This document shows, piece after piece, positions 46,798 to 55,567 of a stretch of 64,000 nucleotides of DNA. The DNA comes from Promicromonospora sp. MEB111 (GTDB lineage Bacteria; Actinomycetota; Actinomycetes; Actinomycetales; Cellulomonadaceae). How positions within the stretch are numbered: the stretch's first letter is position 1; every line of letters starts with the position of its first letter. The notes below the pieces were generated by a model, which worked only from the letters and a program-made list of their open reading frames with translations, was not told where the DNA came from and searched no databases. The stretch spans positions 124,001 through 188,000 of the forward strand of contig NZ_JARVSD010000014.1 of NCBI RefSeq assembly GCF_030209445.1, in the 5' to 3' direction. The position numbers and the translations under genes were made by a program.

Positions 46798-47775
46798 TCA
46801 GAGCGACCCGGAGCGCCTTGCAGGCTCTCCCCCGGTCCGAACCGAGCTCGAACGCTTGGCGCGCTCCACGAGCCAGACCATGACGACGACCAGGACGTTC
46901 ATCACCATGAGGATGATGAGGGAGGGGCCCGGCCCGGATCCGACGCCGCGGTCGATCACCGACGAGCCGCCGCCTGCGAAGAGGGCATTCACGATCCCGG
47001 CGACAACGTTGTTGGAGACGTGGAAGGCAATCGCGGCTTCCAGCCCGCCGCTGATCAGACCCATGATCGCCGTGCACGCGGAGAAGACGAACAGATAGCT
47101 GACGAGCCACGGGTCCAGGGACACGTGAACCGCTGCGAAGAGCGCCCCAGAGACGACGATGCCGAACACCATGGCAAGCCGGACGCTGCGGAACCAGGAG
47201 CCGGCGGCGGGGATCACCGCTCCTCGGAAGGCAATTTCCTCACCTGCGGACTGCAGAGGAGTGAAGAGAAGAGTGGCGACGAGAGTGGCGATGGTAGTCG
47301 CTCCGATCTCGAACGCCCCCCGTCCGGTAGACCCCGGCGCGACGAGTGTTGTCACGATGCCGGCGAGACCGACCAGGACCGCGGATCCCAGGAGATAGAC
47401 CCCGACGCGTCGCCAGTCGAAGGTACGGGTGTGCCGGAACACCGCACGCCACGGCACCTTCGCCATCCTCGCGACCAGCACCGTCGCGAGCAACGCGGTG
47501 ATGGCGGTGCTCAGTCCCGTCGCGACGATCGTGAGCGGTGTGAGTGCAGGCTTGTTCGGATCTGCCGGCCCCTCGATCAGGACGACCGGTTGGAACACGA
47601 TGATCTGGACCAGGAGCAATATCACCGGTACCGCGACCAGGACGACCAGGGACTTCCAGCGCGACATCCGGAAGTGGACACCGAACGGCCGGTCGGGCGA
47701 TGTCCCAGGCAGCGCGACCTCTGCATCACCGGCGCGAACGGGACGTGCGTAGCCCTGGTCTGCGGGCCCCGTCAC
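46798..47775 (-). CDS. CPBP-family intramembrane metalloprotease 1
   Basis: A 325-residue protein with about eight spans. CPBP (Abi/CAAX) motifs are present: SAGEEIAFRGAVIPA (motif 1, EExxxR), FAAVHVSLDPW (motif 2 His) and AIAFHVSNN (motif 3 His/Asn). Family members cleave prenylated or membrane peptides, and in Gram-positives often sit near bacteriocin genes. The GTG at 47775 overlaps the stop of a 21-codon leader. A second CPBP gene lies just upstream. Confidence 0.85.
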   Translation of the reverse strand: MTGPADQGYARPVRAGDAEVALPGTSPDRPFGVHFRMSRWKSLVVLVAVPVILLLVQIIVFQPVVLIEGPADPNKPALTPLTIVATGLSTAITALLATVLVARMAKVPWRAVFRHTRTFDWRRVGVYLLGSAVLVGLAGIVTTLVAPGSTGRGAFEIGATTIATLVATLLFTPLQSAGEEIAFRGAVIPAAGSWFRSVRLAMVFGIVVSGALFAAVHVSLDPWLVSYLFVFSACTAIMGLISGGLEAAIAFHVSNNVVAGIVNALFAGGGSSVIDRGVGSGPGPSLIILMVMNVLVVVMVWLVERAKRSSSVRTGGEPARRSGSL

Positions 47776-47837
47776 TGTCCGGCTCCCGACGAGAGCGACC
47801 CCTTGTCGCCGCCTGTGACGGCCTCTGGTGTGCGCAC
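47772..47837 (-). CDS. Possible 21-residue leader ORF before CPBP gene
   Basis: GTG 47837 follows AGGAAAGG by 9 nt and encodes VRTPEAVTGGDKGSLSSGAGQ read as 21 codons. Its TGA overlaps the GTG that starts the protease (GTGA). Either it is a coupled leader or the first codons of the protease displaced by a frameshift. Too short for homology. Confidence 0.4.
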   Translation of the reverse strand: MRTPEAVTGGDKGSLSSGAGQ

Positions 47838-47925
47838 GATGAACAACCTTTCCTGAGGACGGGTCGAGTGATCCGCTCGTGAGTAGACAATCTGCCGTGG
47901 GGGCAAACACAAACGTTCGACGGTG

Positions 47926-48837
47926 CTAGACCATCGAGGTCTGCGGAGCCTCTGCCGACGCCGGCGTCAGGACCGTCCCCGTGTGTCGCGTACGGATCGC
48001 CACGACGATGACGGCGCCGATGATGAGCGGAACAGGGATGAGGGCGGTCAGGTCGATCGCGCCGGCGGAGCGGTCGGTGGCCACGGTGGGGTCCACCTGG
48101 AGCGCGGCGTCGATGACGAACTGGGTGGTGTTGTACACCGCATGGAGCACGACGGCGATCTCGAGCCCGCCGGTACGCCAGGTGATCCACGCGGTGCCGG
48201 CCGCGAAGACGATGTACCAGAGGTTCAGCAACCCGCTCGTGGAGACGTGGACCAGCGCGAAGAGGACGCTCGAGATGATGATGGCGAGCACGAGTCCGAG
48301 GCGCGCACTGTGCGTCCAGCTGCCGACGACGCGGAGGATGAGACCGCGGAAGCCGTATTCCTCGCCGGCGGCCTGGAACGGCGTCAGGGCGAGTGCCGTG
48401 GCGGTGAGAAGGAGCGTGTCGTCCCATGTCCAGGTCGTCTGCGGCAACGGCGTCTGGTAGTACACGATCTGGAACAGGACGGTCACCGGAAGGAGGATCA
48501 CGAGGGCGCGGCCGAAGATGTCGAAGCGGAAGTGCGACAGCACCGACGACAGCGACCCGCCCCGCACGCCGTAGAGCCAGCGCTGGATCAGCATGCTCCA
48601 CGGGATCAGCAGTGCCACGGAGAACGCACCGACAGCGTTGACGAGCGGGGTGTACCCCGGCCTGGCCTCTGTGCCGATTGCCGTGTCAATGAGGGTGGCG
48701 ATGATCGCGAGCGCAAGAATGAAGAACTGCATGCCTCCGATAAGGAGGGCGATTGCGAGGACGCCTCGTCCGATACGGCGTTTGTCGCTGACGAGCCCGC
48801 GGTGGTACTCCACAGGCGTGATGGGGTGTTCCATCAT
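47926..48837 (-). CDS. CPBP-family intramembrane metalloprotease 2
   Basis: A 303-residue multi-span protein. Motifs AAGEEYGFRGLILR, FALVHVSTSG and VVLHAVYNTTQF give the metal site residues Glu-Glu, Arg, His and His/Asn. Two ATG codons are adjacent (48837, 48834). It shares layout with the protease 150 nt downstream but only modest sequence similarity, so the two may act on different substrates. Confidence 0.85.
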   Translation of the reverse strand: MMEHPITPVEYHRGLVSDKRRIGRGVLAIALLIGGMQFFILALAIIATLIDTAIGTEARPGYTPLVNAVGAFSVALLIPWSMLIQRWLYGVRGGSLSSVLSHFRFDIFGRALVILLPVTVLFQIVYYQTPLPQTTWTWDDTLLLTATALALTPFQAAGEEYGFRGLILRVVGSWTHSARLGLVLAIIISSVLFALVHVSTSGLLNLWYIVFAAGTAWITWRTGGLEIAVVLHAVYNTTQFVIDAALQVDPTVATDRSAGAIDLTALIPVPLIIGAVIVVAIRTRHTGTVLTPASAEAPQTSMV

Positions 48838-48889
48838 GTTCTCTCTCTGTTCTTCATGGGTGGACGCGAGGTCGGTATGGCGTAAGTCG

Positions 48890-49048
48890 TCAGACGCCGA
48901 TGCCGTCGAGAAGCCAGTTGCATCTGAGGTGGAGCACACGCTCTGAGACCAGTCCCGCTAAGCGTTGTGCGCTCGTTCCACACATTCCAGAGGTGGCACT
49001 GCCAATATTCGCGAGGATAGTGACGCGCCCGATCACGGTGTTGTTCAT
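48890..49048 (-). CDS. 52-residue small protein upstream of CPBP proteases
   Basis: Starts MNNTVIGRVTILANIG at ATG 49048 with AAGGAG 7 nt upstream, a strong ribosome site. Middle region is Ser/Thr/Cys-containing (SATSGMCGTSAQR), ending ERVLHLRCNWLLDGIGV. That end resembles the protein at 43524. It could be a peptide substrate or a truncated relative; no family is recognised. Confidence 0.55.
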   Translation of the reverse strand: MNNTVIGRVTILANIGSATSGMCGTSAQRLAGLVSERVLHLRCNWLLDGIGV

Positions 49049-49236
49049 GATGGATCTCCTTGGCAGGCTGCCGGAGGCCGTGCGGTCACGCCGGCGGGGA
49101 CCTGTTCCAGGCACGACGAACCGGCGTCGACGGAGTGGGCCGGAGCCCTTCCCGCGGCGTGGCACGACGCTATGGCGGGCGTCCGGCAGACGTCCAAGAC
49201 TTGTCCCGACGCCGGACGATAAGAACTGTCTATCGA

Positions 49237-49455
49237 TCAGCAGGCGCCCCGCGTCGATACCTCTCCGCCCAAGGGTTCCCGACCGGGCACGCCGTAGCGT
49301 TCGTAGGCGCGCTGGAACTTCGCGCGGCGCGCGCCGGAGCTGAGCAGCACCAGGACGGTCACGACGAGGAAGTTGCCGGCGATCGCGGCGATGAGCGGCT
49401 GGACGAGCTCGGGCACCTGCCCGAGGAGGTTCTGGAGGGTTTCGACGAGGTCCAT
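49237..49455 (-). CDS. 72-residue single-span membrane protein
   Basis: ATG 49455 follows AGGAG at 7-8 nt. The sequence has an amphipathic start (DLVETLQNLLGQVPELVQ), one span (residues about 20-42: LIAAIAGNFLVVTVLVLLSS), then a basic ARRAKFQRAYERYG tail. It heads the run leading to the two CPBP proteases. Unknown function; phospholamban-like or peptide-precursor roles are only speculation. Confidence 0.6.
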   Translation of the reverse strand: MDLVETLQNLLGQVPELVQPLIAAIAGNFLVVTVLVLLSSGARRAKFQRAYERYGVPGREPLGGEVSTRGAC

Positions 49456-49939
49456 GATGTGCTCCTGCGGTTGCGGCCGTCGGGTGGTCCCCGGTCCTGA
49501 CTCCAGTCCACCGCTCGTGAGCTCCGCCCAGAAGTGTCGGCCTGTCATCGCCTTCCCGGTGCTTTGCACACCCCACCCATGACATGCGTCATGCCCCTCA
49601 CCCGAGAGGATGAGCAGCCCGCCCGAGCGTGCCACCGCCTCGTCGCCGGCAGCGGAAGGCCGCACCACGCTACGGCTGACCCGACGCATCAACGCGACCT
49701 GTGCGGGATGTCGCCTCGACGAGCCCGACCGGGCGCGAGGTGACGTACCCGATCGCTACGCGATCGGACCCGCTGGCATGAGGAGGTCCGCTACGCGGCA
49801 CCGCACGGCAGGCGTGTCACTATCCTCGCGGATAGTGGCAGAGCCGCCTCTGGCGTCCGTTGATCGTGCACGCGACCCTGAATGAGAACTGCTCATCCGC
49901 GCGCGTCGCGAACTCAGGACCACGATGAGGAACACCCAC
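49456..49939. other. Divergent intergenic region, no gene supported
   Basis: Nothing with convincing codon use or ribosome site is seen in these 484 nt. They contain an inverted repeat at 49818-49837 close to the oxidoreductase start. Confidence 0.6.
49818..49837. promoter_or_regulatory. Palindromic operator upstream of oxidoreductase
   Basis: CACTATCC-TCGC-GGATAGTG, perfect 8-bp arms, about 100 nt before the oxidoreductase. A related CGCGAGGATAGTGAC sequence lies at about 49010-49024 in opposite orientation inside the 52-residue gene. Looks like a regulator site of the HxlR/MarR sort, but the cognate regulator is not identified. Confidence 0.6.
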
Positions 49940-50947
49940 ATGACTGATCTGATGAAGGCCGTTGTGCTCACCCGATTCGGAGGGGTCGATGCCTTCGAGC
50001 TGCGCGATGTCTCCGTGCCGGAGGTCGGACCCCGCCAGGTGCGGGTGCGCGTCCACGCGACTGCCGTCAACCCGCTCGACTTTCAGATCCGTCGCGGAGA
50101 CTACGCGGACCATGTGCCGCTCCCGGCGGTCATCGGACACGACATCTCCGGCGTGATCGAGGAGGTCGGCTCCCACGTGACAGAGTTCCGTGCAGGCGAC
50201 GAGGTCTACTACACCCCCAGGATCTTCGGCGGTCCCGGCTCCTACGCCGAGCAGCACGTCGCCGACGTCGACCTCGTCGGCCACAAGCCGCAGAACATCA
50301 GTCACCTGGAGGCGGCGAGCCTGACTCTCGTCGGCGGGACGGTCTGGGAGGCCCTGGTGACGCGAGCTCAGCTCACCGTGGGGGAGACGGTCCTCGTCCA
50401 TGGGGGCGCGGGCGGTGTCGGCACGATCGCGATCCAGGTCGCGAAGGCGATGGGCGCACGGGTGATCACGACCGCCAGAGCCAGCGAGCACGAGTTCGTG
50501 CGCTCTCTCGGAGCGGACACGGCGATCGACTACACCTCGACGGACTACGTGGGTGCGGTGGCCGAGCTGGCTCGAGGCAAGGGGGTCGATGTCGTCCTGG
50601 ACACGATCGGTGGCGACACGCTCACCAGGAGCCCACTGACGCTCGCTGATGCCGGACGCGTCGTGAGCATCGTCGACCTCGCGCAGCCGCAGAACCTCAT
50701 CGAGGCGTGGGGCAGGAACGCCGCCTATCACTTCGTCTTCACGCGACAGAACCGAGGAAAGCTGGACGCGCTCACCACGCTGGTCGAGCGTGGCCTGGTC
50801 AAGCCGGTCATCGGTGCGACTCTTCCGCTCGCCCGGATCGGCGAGGCTCACGAGCTCCTGGAGAACAGGCGGTCGTACGCACTGCACGGCAAGGTCGCGA
50901 TCGATGTGGCGGGCGAGACGGTCGCGCTTCCCCCTCGGATCTCGTAG
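49940..50947 (+). CDS. Zinc-independent NADPH:quinone oxidoreductase-like MDR
   Basis: A 335-residue medium-chain reductase. [20 protein letters not shown] opens the GroES-like domain, [15 protein letters not shown] follows, and the NADPH loop is [20 protein letters not shown]. Zinc ligands of alcohol dehydrogenases are absent. ATG 49940 has GAGGAAC about 9 nt before it; the in-frame ATG at 49925 is possible. It probably reduces quinones or enals. Convergent with the GlxA-type regulator. Confidence 0.9.
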   Translation: MTDLMKAVVLTRFGGVDAFELRDVSVPEVGPRQVRVRVHATAVNPLDFQIRRGDYADHVPLPAVIGHDISGVIEEVGSHVTEFRAGDEVYYTPRIFGGPGSYAEQHVADVDLVGHKPQNISHLEAASLTLVGGTVWEALVTRAQLTVGETVLVHGGAGGVGTIAIQVAKAMGARVITTARASEHEFVRSLGADTAIDYTSTDYVGAVAELARGKGVDVVLDTIGGDTLTRSPLTLADAGRVVSIVDLAQPQNLIEAWGRNAAYHFVFTRQNRGKLDALTTLVERGLVKPVIGATLPLARIGEAHELLENRRSYALHGKVAIDVAGETVALPPRIS

Positions 50948-50980
50948 CAGAACGAGCAGCCTGGGCGCCGATCGCGGTGG

Positions 50981-51928
50981 TCAGCTCCGCCCGGCGAAGG
51001 TGGCGCGGTACTCCGAGGGGGACACGTCCAGGAGCCGGCGGAAGTGCAGTCGGAGGTTCGATCCGGTTCCCAGGCCGACCTGGTCCGCGATGCGGTCGAT
51101 CGACAGCCTGGTGCTCTCCAGGAGCTCGCGGGCGGTGTCGACCCGCGCCCGGAGGATCCACTGCATCGGCGTGGTGCCGGTCTCTTCGGCGAAGCGGCGC
51201 AGGAACGTGCGGGGCGAAAGCCGTGCGTGTGCGGCGAGCTCGGCGACCGTGAGCTGCTGGTCGAGCCGCGCCATTGCCCATTCGCGCGTCGCCGCGAGGG
51301 TCTCGCCATGGACCGCCGGACTCGTCTTCGGCAGGTACTGGGCCTGGCCCCCGTTCCGGTAGGGCGCGGTGACGAGTCCTCGTGCGATCTCTGTCGCCTG
51401 GCTCACGCCGAGGTCGCGCCGGACGATGTGCAGGCACAGGTCGAGTCCGGCGGCGGCACCCGCTGAGGTGAGGATGGATCCCTCGTCGACGAAGAGCACG
51501 TTCGGCTCGACCGTGATCTGCGGGTGCTGCTCCGCGAGCTTCTCCGCGGCGTCCCAGTGCGTCGTCGCGCGCAAGCCGTCGAGCAGGCCGGCATCCGCGA
51601 GGGCGAACGCGCCGTAGCAGATCGACGCGATGCGCGCCCCGCGGGACGCGGCGGTCCGAAGCGCTTCGTGCACCTCCACCGGTATCGGCCGACCGGCCGG
51701 GACGTACCCCGGGACGATGATCGTGTCCGCGTCGGCCAGTGCCTCCAGGCCCCGCGGGACCGTGAAGCCGAAGTCTCCGTGGGTTGTCACCGTTCCGGCG
51801 GTGATGCCGCAGGCTGATACCTCGTAGGGGAACCCGGACTCCGGATGGAACACCTCCGCCGGGATCCCGACGTCCAGAGGGCGCGCCCCGTCGAGCACGA
51901 GGACCACCACCTGATGCGGTCGCTGCAC
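50981..51928 (-). CDS. GlxA-type regulator (DJ-1/PfpI + AraC HTH)
   Basis: A 315-residue activator with an N-terminal DJ-1/PfpI-like domain (about residues 7-175; ASICYGAFALADAGLLDG holds the cysteine elbow) and a C-terminal pair of AraC helix-turn-helix motifs (about 215-310: LTVAELAAHARLSPRTFLRR and IADQVGLGTGSNLRLHFRR). GTG 51928 starts it. Target genes are unclear; the nearest divergent gene lies beyond the hydrolase. Confidence 0.92.
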   Translation of the reverse strand: MQRPHQVVVLVLDGARPLDVGIPAEVFHPESGFPYEVSACGITAGTVTTHGDFGFTVPRGLEALADADTIIVPGYVPAGRPIPVEVHEALRTAASRGARIASICYGAFALADAGLLDGLRATTHWDAAEKLAEQHPQITVEPNVLFVDEGSILTSAGAAAGLDLCLHIVRRDLGVSQATEIARGLVTAPYRNGGQAQYLPKTSPAVHGETLAATREWAMARLDQQLTVAELAAHARLSPRTFLRRFAEETGTTPMQWILRARVDTARELLESTRLSIDRIADQVGLGTGSNLRLHFRRLLDVSPSEYRATFAGRS

Positions 51929-52047
51929 AGCCGACTCCGATCTGGTCGACGCGTACCGACCTTGTCATTACCCTCGCACCCAGGCGCATTATTGTCAGCC
52001 GCGCCTACCCGCCTCGGGGCGGCGCAGCGCAGCAGGGATGATGCGGC

Positions 52048-53025
52048 TCAGATCACGGGCCGCTTGCTGTCGATGTGGCCGAGTGTCGCGCCGGTCTCGG
52101 CCAGTGCTGCGGCGGCTTTCGCCCATCCGGTATCGGCGGGGTCCAGAACGCTGCGCAGGTAGGTGGTCGTCAGTCGCTGCAGGACCGCGACGCGTTCCGG
52201 GTTCTCGTCGGTGGTCTCGGCAGCCTCCCAGTTCGGGATGCCGCCCAGGGAGTGCTCGGCGTCGAACAGGGTCAGCAGGTCGGTGGCGCCCGGGCTGTGG
52301 GTGTAGGCGTCGGTGAACCAGTCCGGGCCGCGGCTGGACATCTTCGACTGGTCGTGGTCACCGGCCACCACGAGTGTGGGCGTGGTCAGCTCGCTGAACG
52401 ACGGGTTCATGAACGGGAAGTGCTCCTGGGCGAACGGGTGCAGATCCTCGCCCCCGATCCCGGTCGCGGCCAGCAGCACGCCTGCCTGCACACGCCGGTC
52501 CGCGTAGTCCTGGGCGGCCTGGCCCGCGGCGTCGAGCACGCGGGCGCCGAGCAGCATCTGCACGGTCTGGGCGCCCCAGGAGTGTCCGGCAGCGACCACC
52601 CGGCGCCGGTCGACCCGCCCGGCAAGGCCTGGCACCGCACGTTCGATCGTCTCGAGCTGGTCCATGGCCCGCACGAGGTCGGCGTGCCGCTCGGTCCAGA
52701 CCTCGCCGAACCGGGGGTCGTCGAACCCGATGCCGTCACGACGGGAGTCCAGGTGCGTCGGCTGGACGACGACGAACCCACGAGACGCCCAGAAGGCCGT
52801 CAGGGGTGCGTATCCGTCGAGCGACCACCCGTTGCCGTGCGAGAACAGCAGCACCGGCAGGCGCTGCCCGGTCACGGGGGCAGAGACGCGCACGTCGAGG
52901 GGGAGCGCTCTGCCCGGCGCGTCGAGGCGCACCGGGGCGACCGAGACGACCAGGTCACCGGCGCCGACGACGGCATCGAGGGCGCGGACGACCGGGGTGT
53001 CGGTCGTCGCTGGAGCAGCAGTCAC
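52048..53025 (-). CDS. Alpha/beta hydrolase (chlorophyllase/PAF-acetylhydrolase-like)
   Basis: A 325-residue esterase-like enzyme. LPVLLFSHGNGWSLDGY is the oxyanion region, VAAGHSWGAQTV the nucleophile elbow (Ser), TPTLVVAGDHDQSK carries the acid Asp and FDAEHSLGG the His. No signal peptide. It is divergent from a TetR gene across about 115 nt with two 15-nt palindromes, so it should be induced when that repressor is released. Confidence 0.88.
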   Translation of the reverse strand: MTAAPATTDTPVVRALDAVVGAGDLVVSVAPVRLDAPGRALPLDVRVSAPVTGQRLPVLLFSHGNGWSLDGYAPLTAFWASRGFVVVQPTHLDSRRDGIGFDDPRFGEVWTERHADLVRAMDQLETIERAVPGLAGRVDRRRVVAAGHSWGAQTVQMLLGARVLDAAGQAAQDYADRRVQAGVLLAATGIGGEDLHPFAQEHFPFMNPSFSELTTPTLVVAGDHDQSKMSSRGPDWFTDAYTHSPGATDLLTLFDAEHSLGGIPNWEAAETTDENPERVAVLQRLTTTYLRSVLDPADTGWAKAAAALAETGATLGHIDSKRPVI

Positions 53026-53076
53026 GGGAGATCACACGTCCTTTGCGTTCGAGGCCTTCGCCGAGCACAATCTAAG

Positions 53077-53114
53077 CGGAGCGCCGCTCCGAAAGAATAC
53101 GGAGCAACGCTCCG
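53077..53114. promoter_or_regulatory. Twin 15-nt palindromes, TetR operators
   Basis: CGGAGCGCCGCTCCG at 53077-53091 and CGGAGCAACGCTCCG at 53100-53114; arms CGGAGC/GCTCCG are perfect in both, centres 23 bp apart, in the divergent gap between the hydrolase and TetR genes. Confidence 0.8.
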
Positions 53115-53141
53115 GTTTGCAAGCCTCGACGAAGGGTTCCC

Positions 53142-53792
53142 ATGACGACTGCCGGTCCCGCTGGCTCGACACCCCGCGCCAAGCGCGTCGATGCCCAGCG
53201 CAACGAACAGGCCCTGCTGGAGGCCGCCGCCGCTGTCTTCGTGACGGCCGGCGTCGATGCGCCCGTGCGGCTGATCGCCGAACGCGCGGGGGTGGGCATG
53301 GGGACGATCTACCGGCACTTCCCCACCCGCCCCGCCCTGGTGGCGGCGGTGTACCAGCACCAGGTGGAAGCGCTGGCCGAAGCAGGCCCTGCACTCCTGC
53401 GCGAGTCCGGCGACCCCGAGGTCGCCCTCCAGCGATGGGTGGCCGGCTTCGTCGACTTCCTCGTGACCAAGCACGGGCTCGCCGGTGCGCTCGGGTCCGA
53501 CACGGAGGGCGTGAACTCCCTGCACCACTACTTCGTCGACCGGCTCGTCCCGGTCTGCGACGCCCTGCTCGACGCCGCACTCGAGCCGGAGGCGTCCGGG
53601 CGGGTGTCCGGGTACATGCTCATGCGCGGCATCGGCAACCTCTGCATCGGCGGCGGTAACGACCCCCGCTACGACGCCGCCCGCCTGGCCACCCTTCTGG
53701 TGACCGGGGTGCTCACCGGGGCACGACACGACCGCGACTCGGGCACCATCGCTCCGGAAGGCGACCGCAGACCGCCGCGCGACACGAAGTGA
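53142..53792 (+). CDS. TetR/AcrR-family repressor
   Basis: A 216-residue regulator. Residues 20-65 make the HTH: LLEAAAAVFVTAGVDAPVRL, IAERAGVGMGTIYRHFPTRP. The C-terminal domain is the usual helical ligand pocket. ATG 53142 begins MTTAGPAG. The divergent esterase-like gene is the likely target, via two palindromes. Confidence 0.92.
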   Translation: MTTAGPAGSTPRAKRVDAQRNEQALLEAAAAVFVTAGVDAPVRLIAERAGVGMGTIYRHFPTRPALVAAVYQHQVEALAEAGPALLRESGDPEVALQRWVAGFVDFLVTKHGLAGALGSDTEGVNSLHHYFVDRLVPVCDALLDAALEPEASGRVSGYMLMRGIGNLCIGGGNDPRYDAARLATLLVTGVLTGARHDRDSGTIAPEGDRRPPRDTK

Positions 53793-53911
53793 CCCCACCA
53801 TGGGGCTGCGGCACAGGTCGATCTCGAAAGTAGTGGCCGGCCGGACTCCACATCTCGGCGGTGAGCGGCGTCTTAAGGGGGCAAGCACATCCGACTCTCC
53901 TGGAGATCCAC

Positions 53912-54457
53912 GTGACCAGCAGCCCCAGCACCGTTCGCTCCACGACCTTCCGCCTCACCGCCATCGGCGTCGCGGCCACCACCCTGTGCGTCGGCAGTGC
54001 CGGCTTCGTCGCCGCGGCCAACCCGGCCTCGGCCTTCGGTCAGGCGGTCGGCACCGCGGTGCACGCCGCCGGCGTCGACTGGTCCGACATGCCCGACGGC
54101 TACACCCAGGCGCAGTACGAGGCCTTCTGGGGCGCCGAGTACAGCGGTGAGGACCTGGTCGAGCTGCAGGCGCTCTGGTCGCTCGACGAGACCGAGACCA
54201 AGTCCCGCGCCGGCCAGATGATCCTCGACGGCGAGCAGTTGCCGTTCGAGCCCGGCACGCACACGACGCCGGAGCCGACGGCGGGCGAGCAGGCGGCGAT
54301 CGTCGCGTTTCTCGACGCCGGCTACACGTCCGAGGACGTCGACACGCTGAGCGCGCTGTGGGACACCGAGTTCGTGGAGACCAAGGCACGCGCCGGCCAG
54401 ATGGTGCTCGACGGCGAGGAGCTGCCCCTGGACGCCGCCACGACGTCCGGTAGCTGA
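53912..54457 (+). CDS. Exported two-repeat protein A of the amidoligase operon
   Basis: A 181-residue protein. Residues about 12-40 are a signal peptide or anchor (LTAIGVAATTLCVGSAGFVA, then ANPASA, a likely cleavage site). After VDWSDMPDGYT come two copies of a roughly 49-residue unit, with shared YxxED, LxALW, ETKxRAGQMxLDGExLP. GTG 53912 has CTGGAG 7 nt upstream. It is paralogous to the extracellular part of the protein at 56154. Acidic and without Cys. No named family recognised. Confidence 0.78.
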   Translation: MTSSPSTVRSTTFRLTAIGVAATTLCVGSAGFVAAANPASAFGQAVGTAVHAAGVDWSDMPDGYTQAQYEAFWGAEYSGEDLVELQALWSLDETETKSRAGQMILDGEQLPFEPGTHTTPEPTAGEQAAIVAFLDAGYTSEDVDTLSALWDTEFVETKARAGQMVLDGEELPLDAATTSGS

Positions 54458-54460
54458 CCC

Positions 54461-55567
54461 TTGCGCCCGGCACCGCCGACGACTCGCCAGGAGGCGACCA
54501 TCAACACCCTCACGCTGCGTATCGGCTTCGAGGTGGAGCTGCTCGCGCCCGCCGGTTCCGACCGGCAGGTGCTCGCGGACGCTCTCGCGAGCCGCCGCGG
54601 CGGCCGGGTGCGCCGGTCCTTCCATACCGACAGCGAGCCGTCGGCGGTGCCGGGCGTGGGCGTGTTCCGGCACCTGTCGCCCGCGTTCGACGTGGTCGAC
54701 GGCGCCGGCGCCCATGTCGTGCGCCTCGTGGACGACATCACCCTCGTGTCCGACCTGGCCGGCACGACCACCCGGCCCGGGCACCGCGGGTGGTACCGGG
54801 TGCTGTGCGACGAGCCCCGCCTGCTGCGCCTGGTCGAGCGGTCCACCGATCCGGACGCCACCCTGCCCGACGTGCTGGCACCGGTCGCCGAGCTGTTCGG
54901 CACCCGCGTGGAAGTGATGGGCGGAGCGGCGCGGGTGAACGACAGCGCGGGGGCCACCGTCGCTGTCGCCATGCCGCTGCCGGCCGGGCGCGAGCGGCCC
55001 TGCGAGGTCGTCACCCCGCCGATCGTCGAGAACCACGGCGAGGTGCTCGACGAGCTGCTGGGCACCGCGCGGGGCCTCGGCTTCACGGTGCCCGCCGAGG
55101 CGGCCGTCCACCTGCACCTGGACGGTGCGCCGTTCCGGCGGTCCGCGCCGTTCGCCAACCTGGTCCGCCTGTTCGGGTACTGGCGCGAACCGCTGTGGGA
55201 GGTGCTGGGCACCAACGAGGCGTGCCGCCGTCTGGCGCCGCTGCCCGCGGAGCTGCTCCGGCTCGTGGAGCGAGGCGACCAGTCCTGGGGCGAGCTGGCC
55301 GCGGCCGCACGCGGGATCGGCCTGACCAAGTACGCCGACGTGAACCTCACCCAGCTCGTCACCCCGCACCCCGTCCGGGACACGGTCGAGGTCAGGATCC
55401 TGCCCGGGGCGCTGGAGGCCTCCGACATCGTGAGACGTACCGCGCTCGTGGAGCACCTGGTGCGCAGATGCCTCGACGACGCCCCGGTACCACGGCCCGG
55501 CGGCGCGGCGGCCCACGATCCGGCAGGGGCGCTGCTGGCGCTGACGACGACGGGTGCCGACCGATGA
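54461..55567 (+). CDS. Putative amidoligase (Amidoligase_2 family)
   Basis: Probable ATP-dependent COOH-NH2 ligase that would join an amino group to a carboxylate on a peptide or wall precursor. Family blocks: RIGFEVELLAP near the N-terminus, CEVVTPPIVENHGEV, AVHLHLDGAPF and the C-terminal KYADVNLTQLVTPH, TVEVRILPGALEAS. The only normal start is TTG 54461, which lacks a ribosome site. AGGAGG lies 5 nt before an in-frame ATC at 54500, giving a 355-residue protein. The stop overlaps the sigma gene (ATGA). Substrate unknown. Confidence 0.78.
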   Translation: MRPAPPTTRQEATINTLTLRIGFEVELLAPAGSDRQVLADALASRRGGRVRRSFHTDSEPSAVPGVGVFRHLSPAFDVVDGAGAHVVRLVDDITLVSDLAGTTTRPGHRGWYRVLCDEPRLLRLVERSTDPDATLPDVLAPVAELFGTRVEVMGGAARVNDSAGATVAVAMPLPAGRERPCEVVTPPIVENHGEVLDELLGTARGLGFTVPAEAAVHLHLDGAPFRRSAPFANLVRLFGYWREPLWEVLGTNEACRRLAPLPAELLRLVERGDQSWGELAAAARGIGLTKYADVNLTQLVTPHPVRDTVEVRILPGALEASDIVRRTALVEHLVRRCLDDAPVPRPGGAAAHDPAGALLALTTTGADR

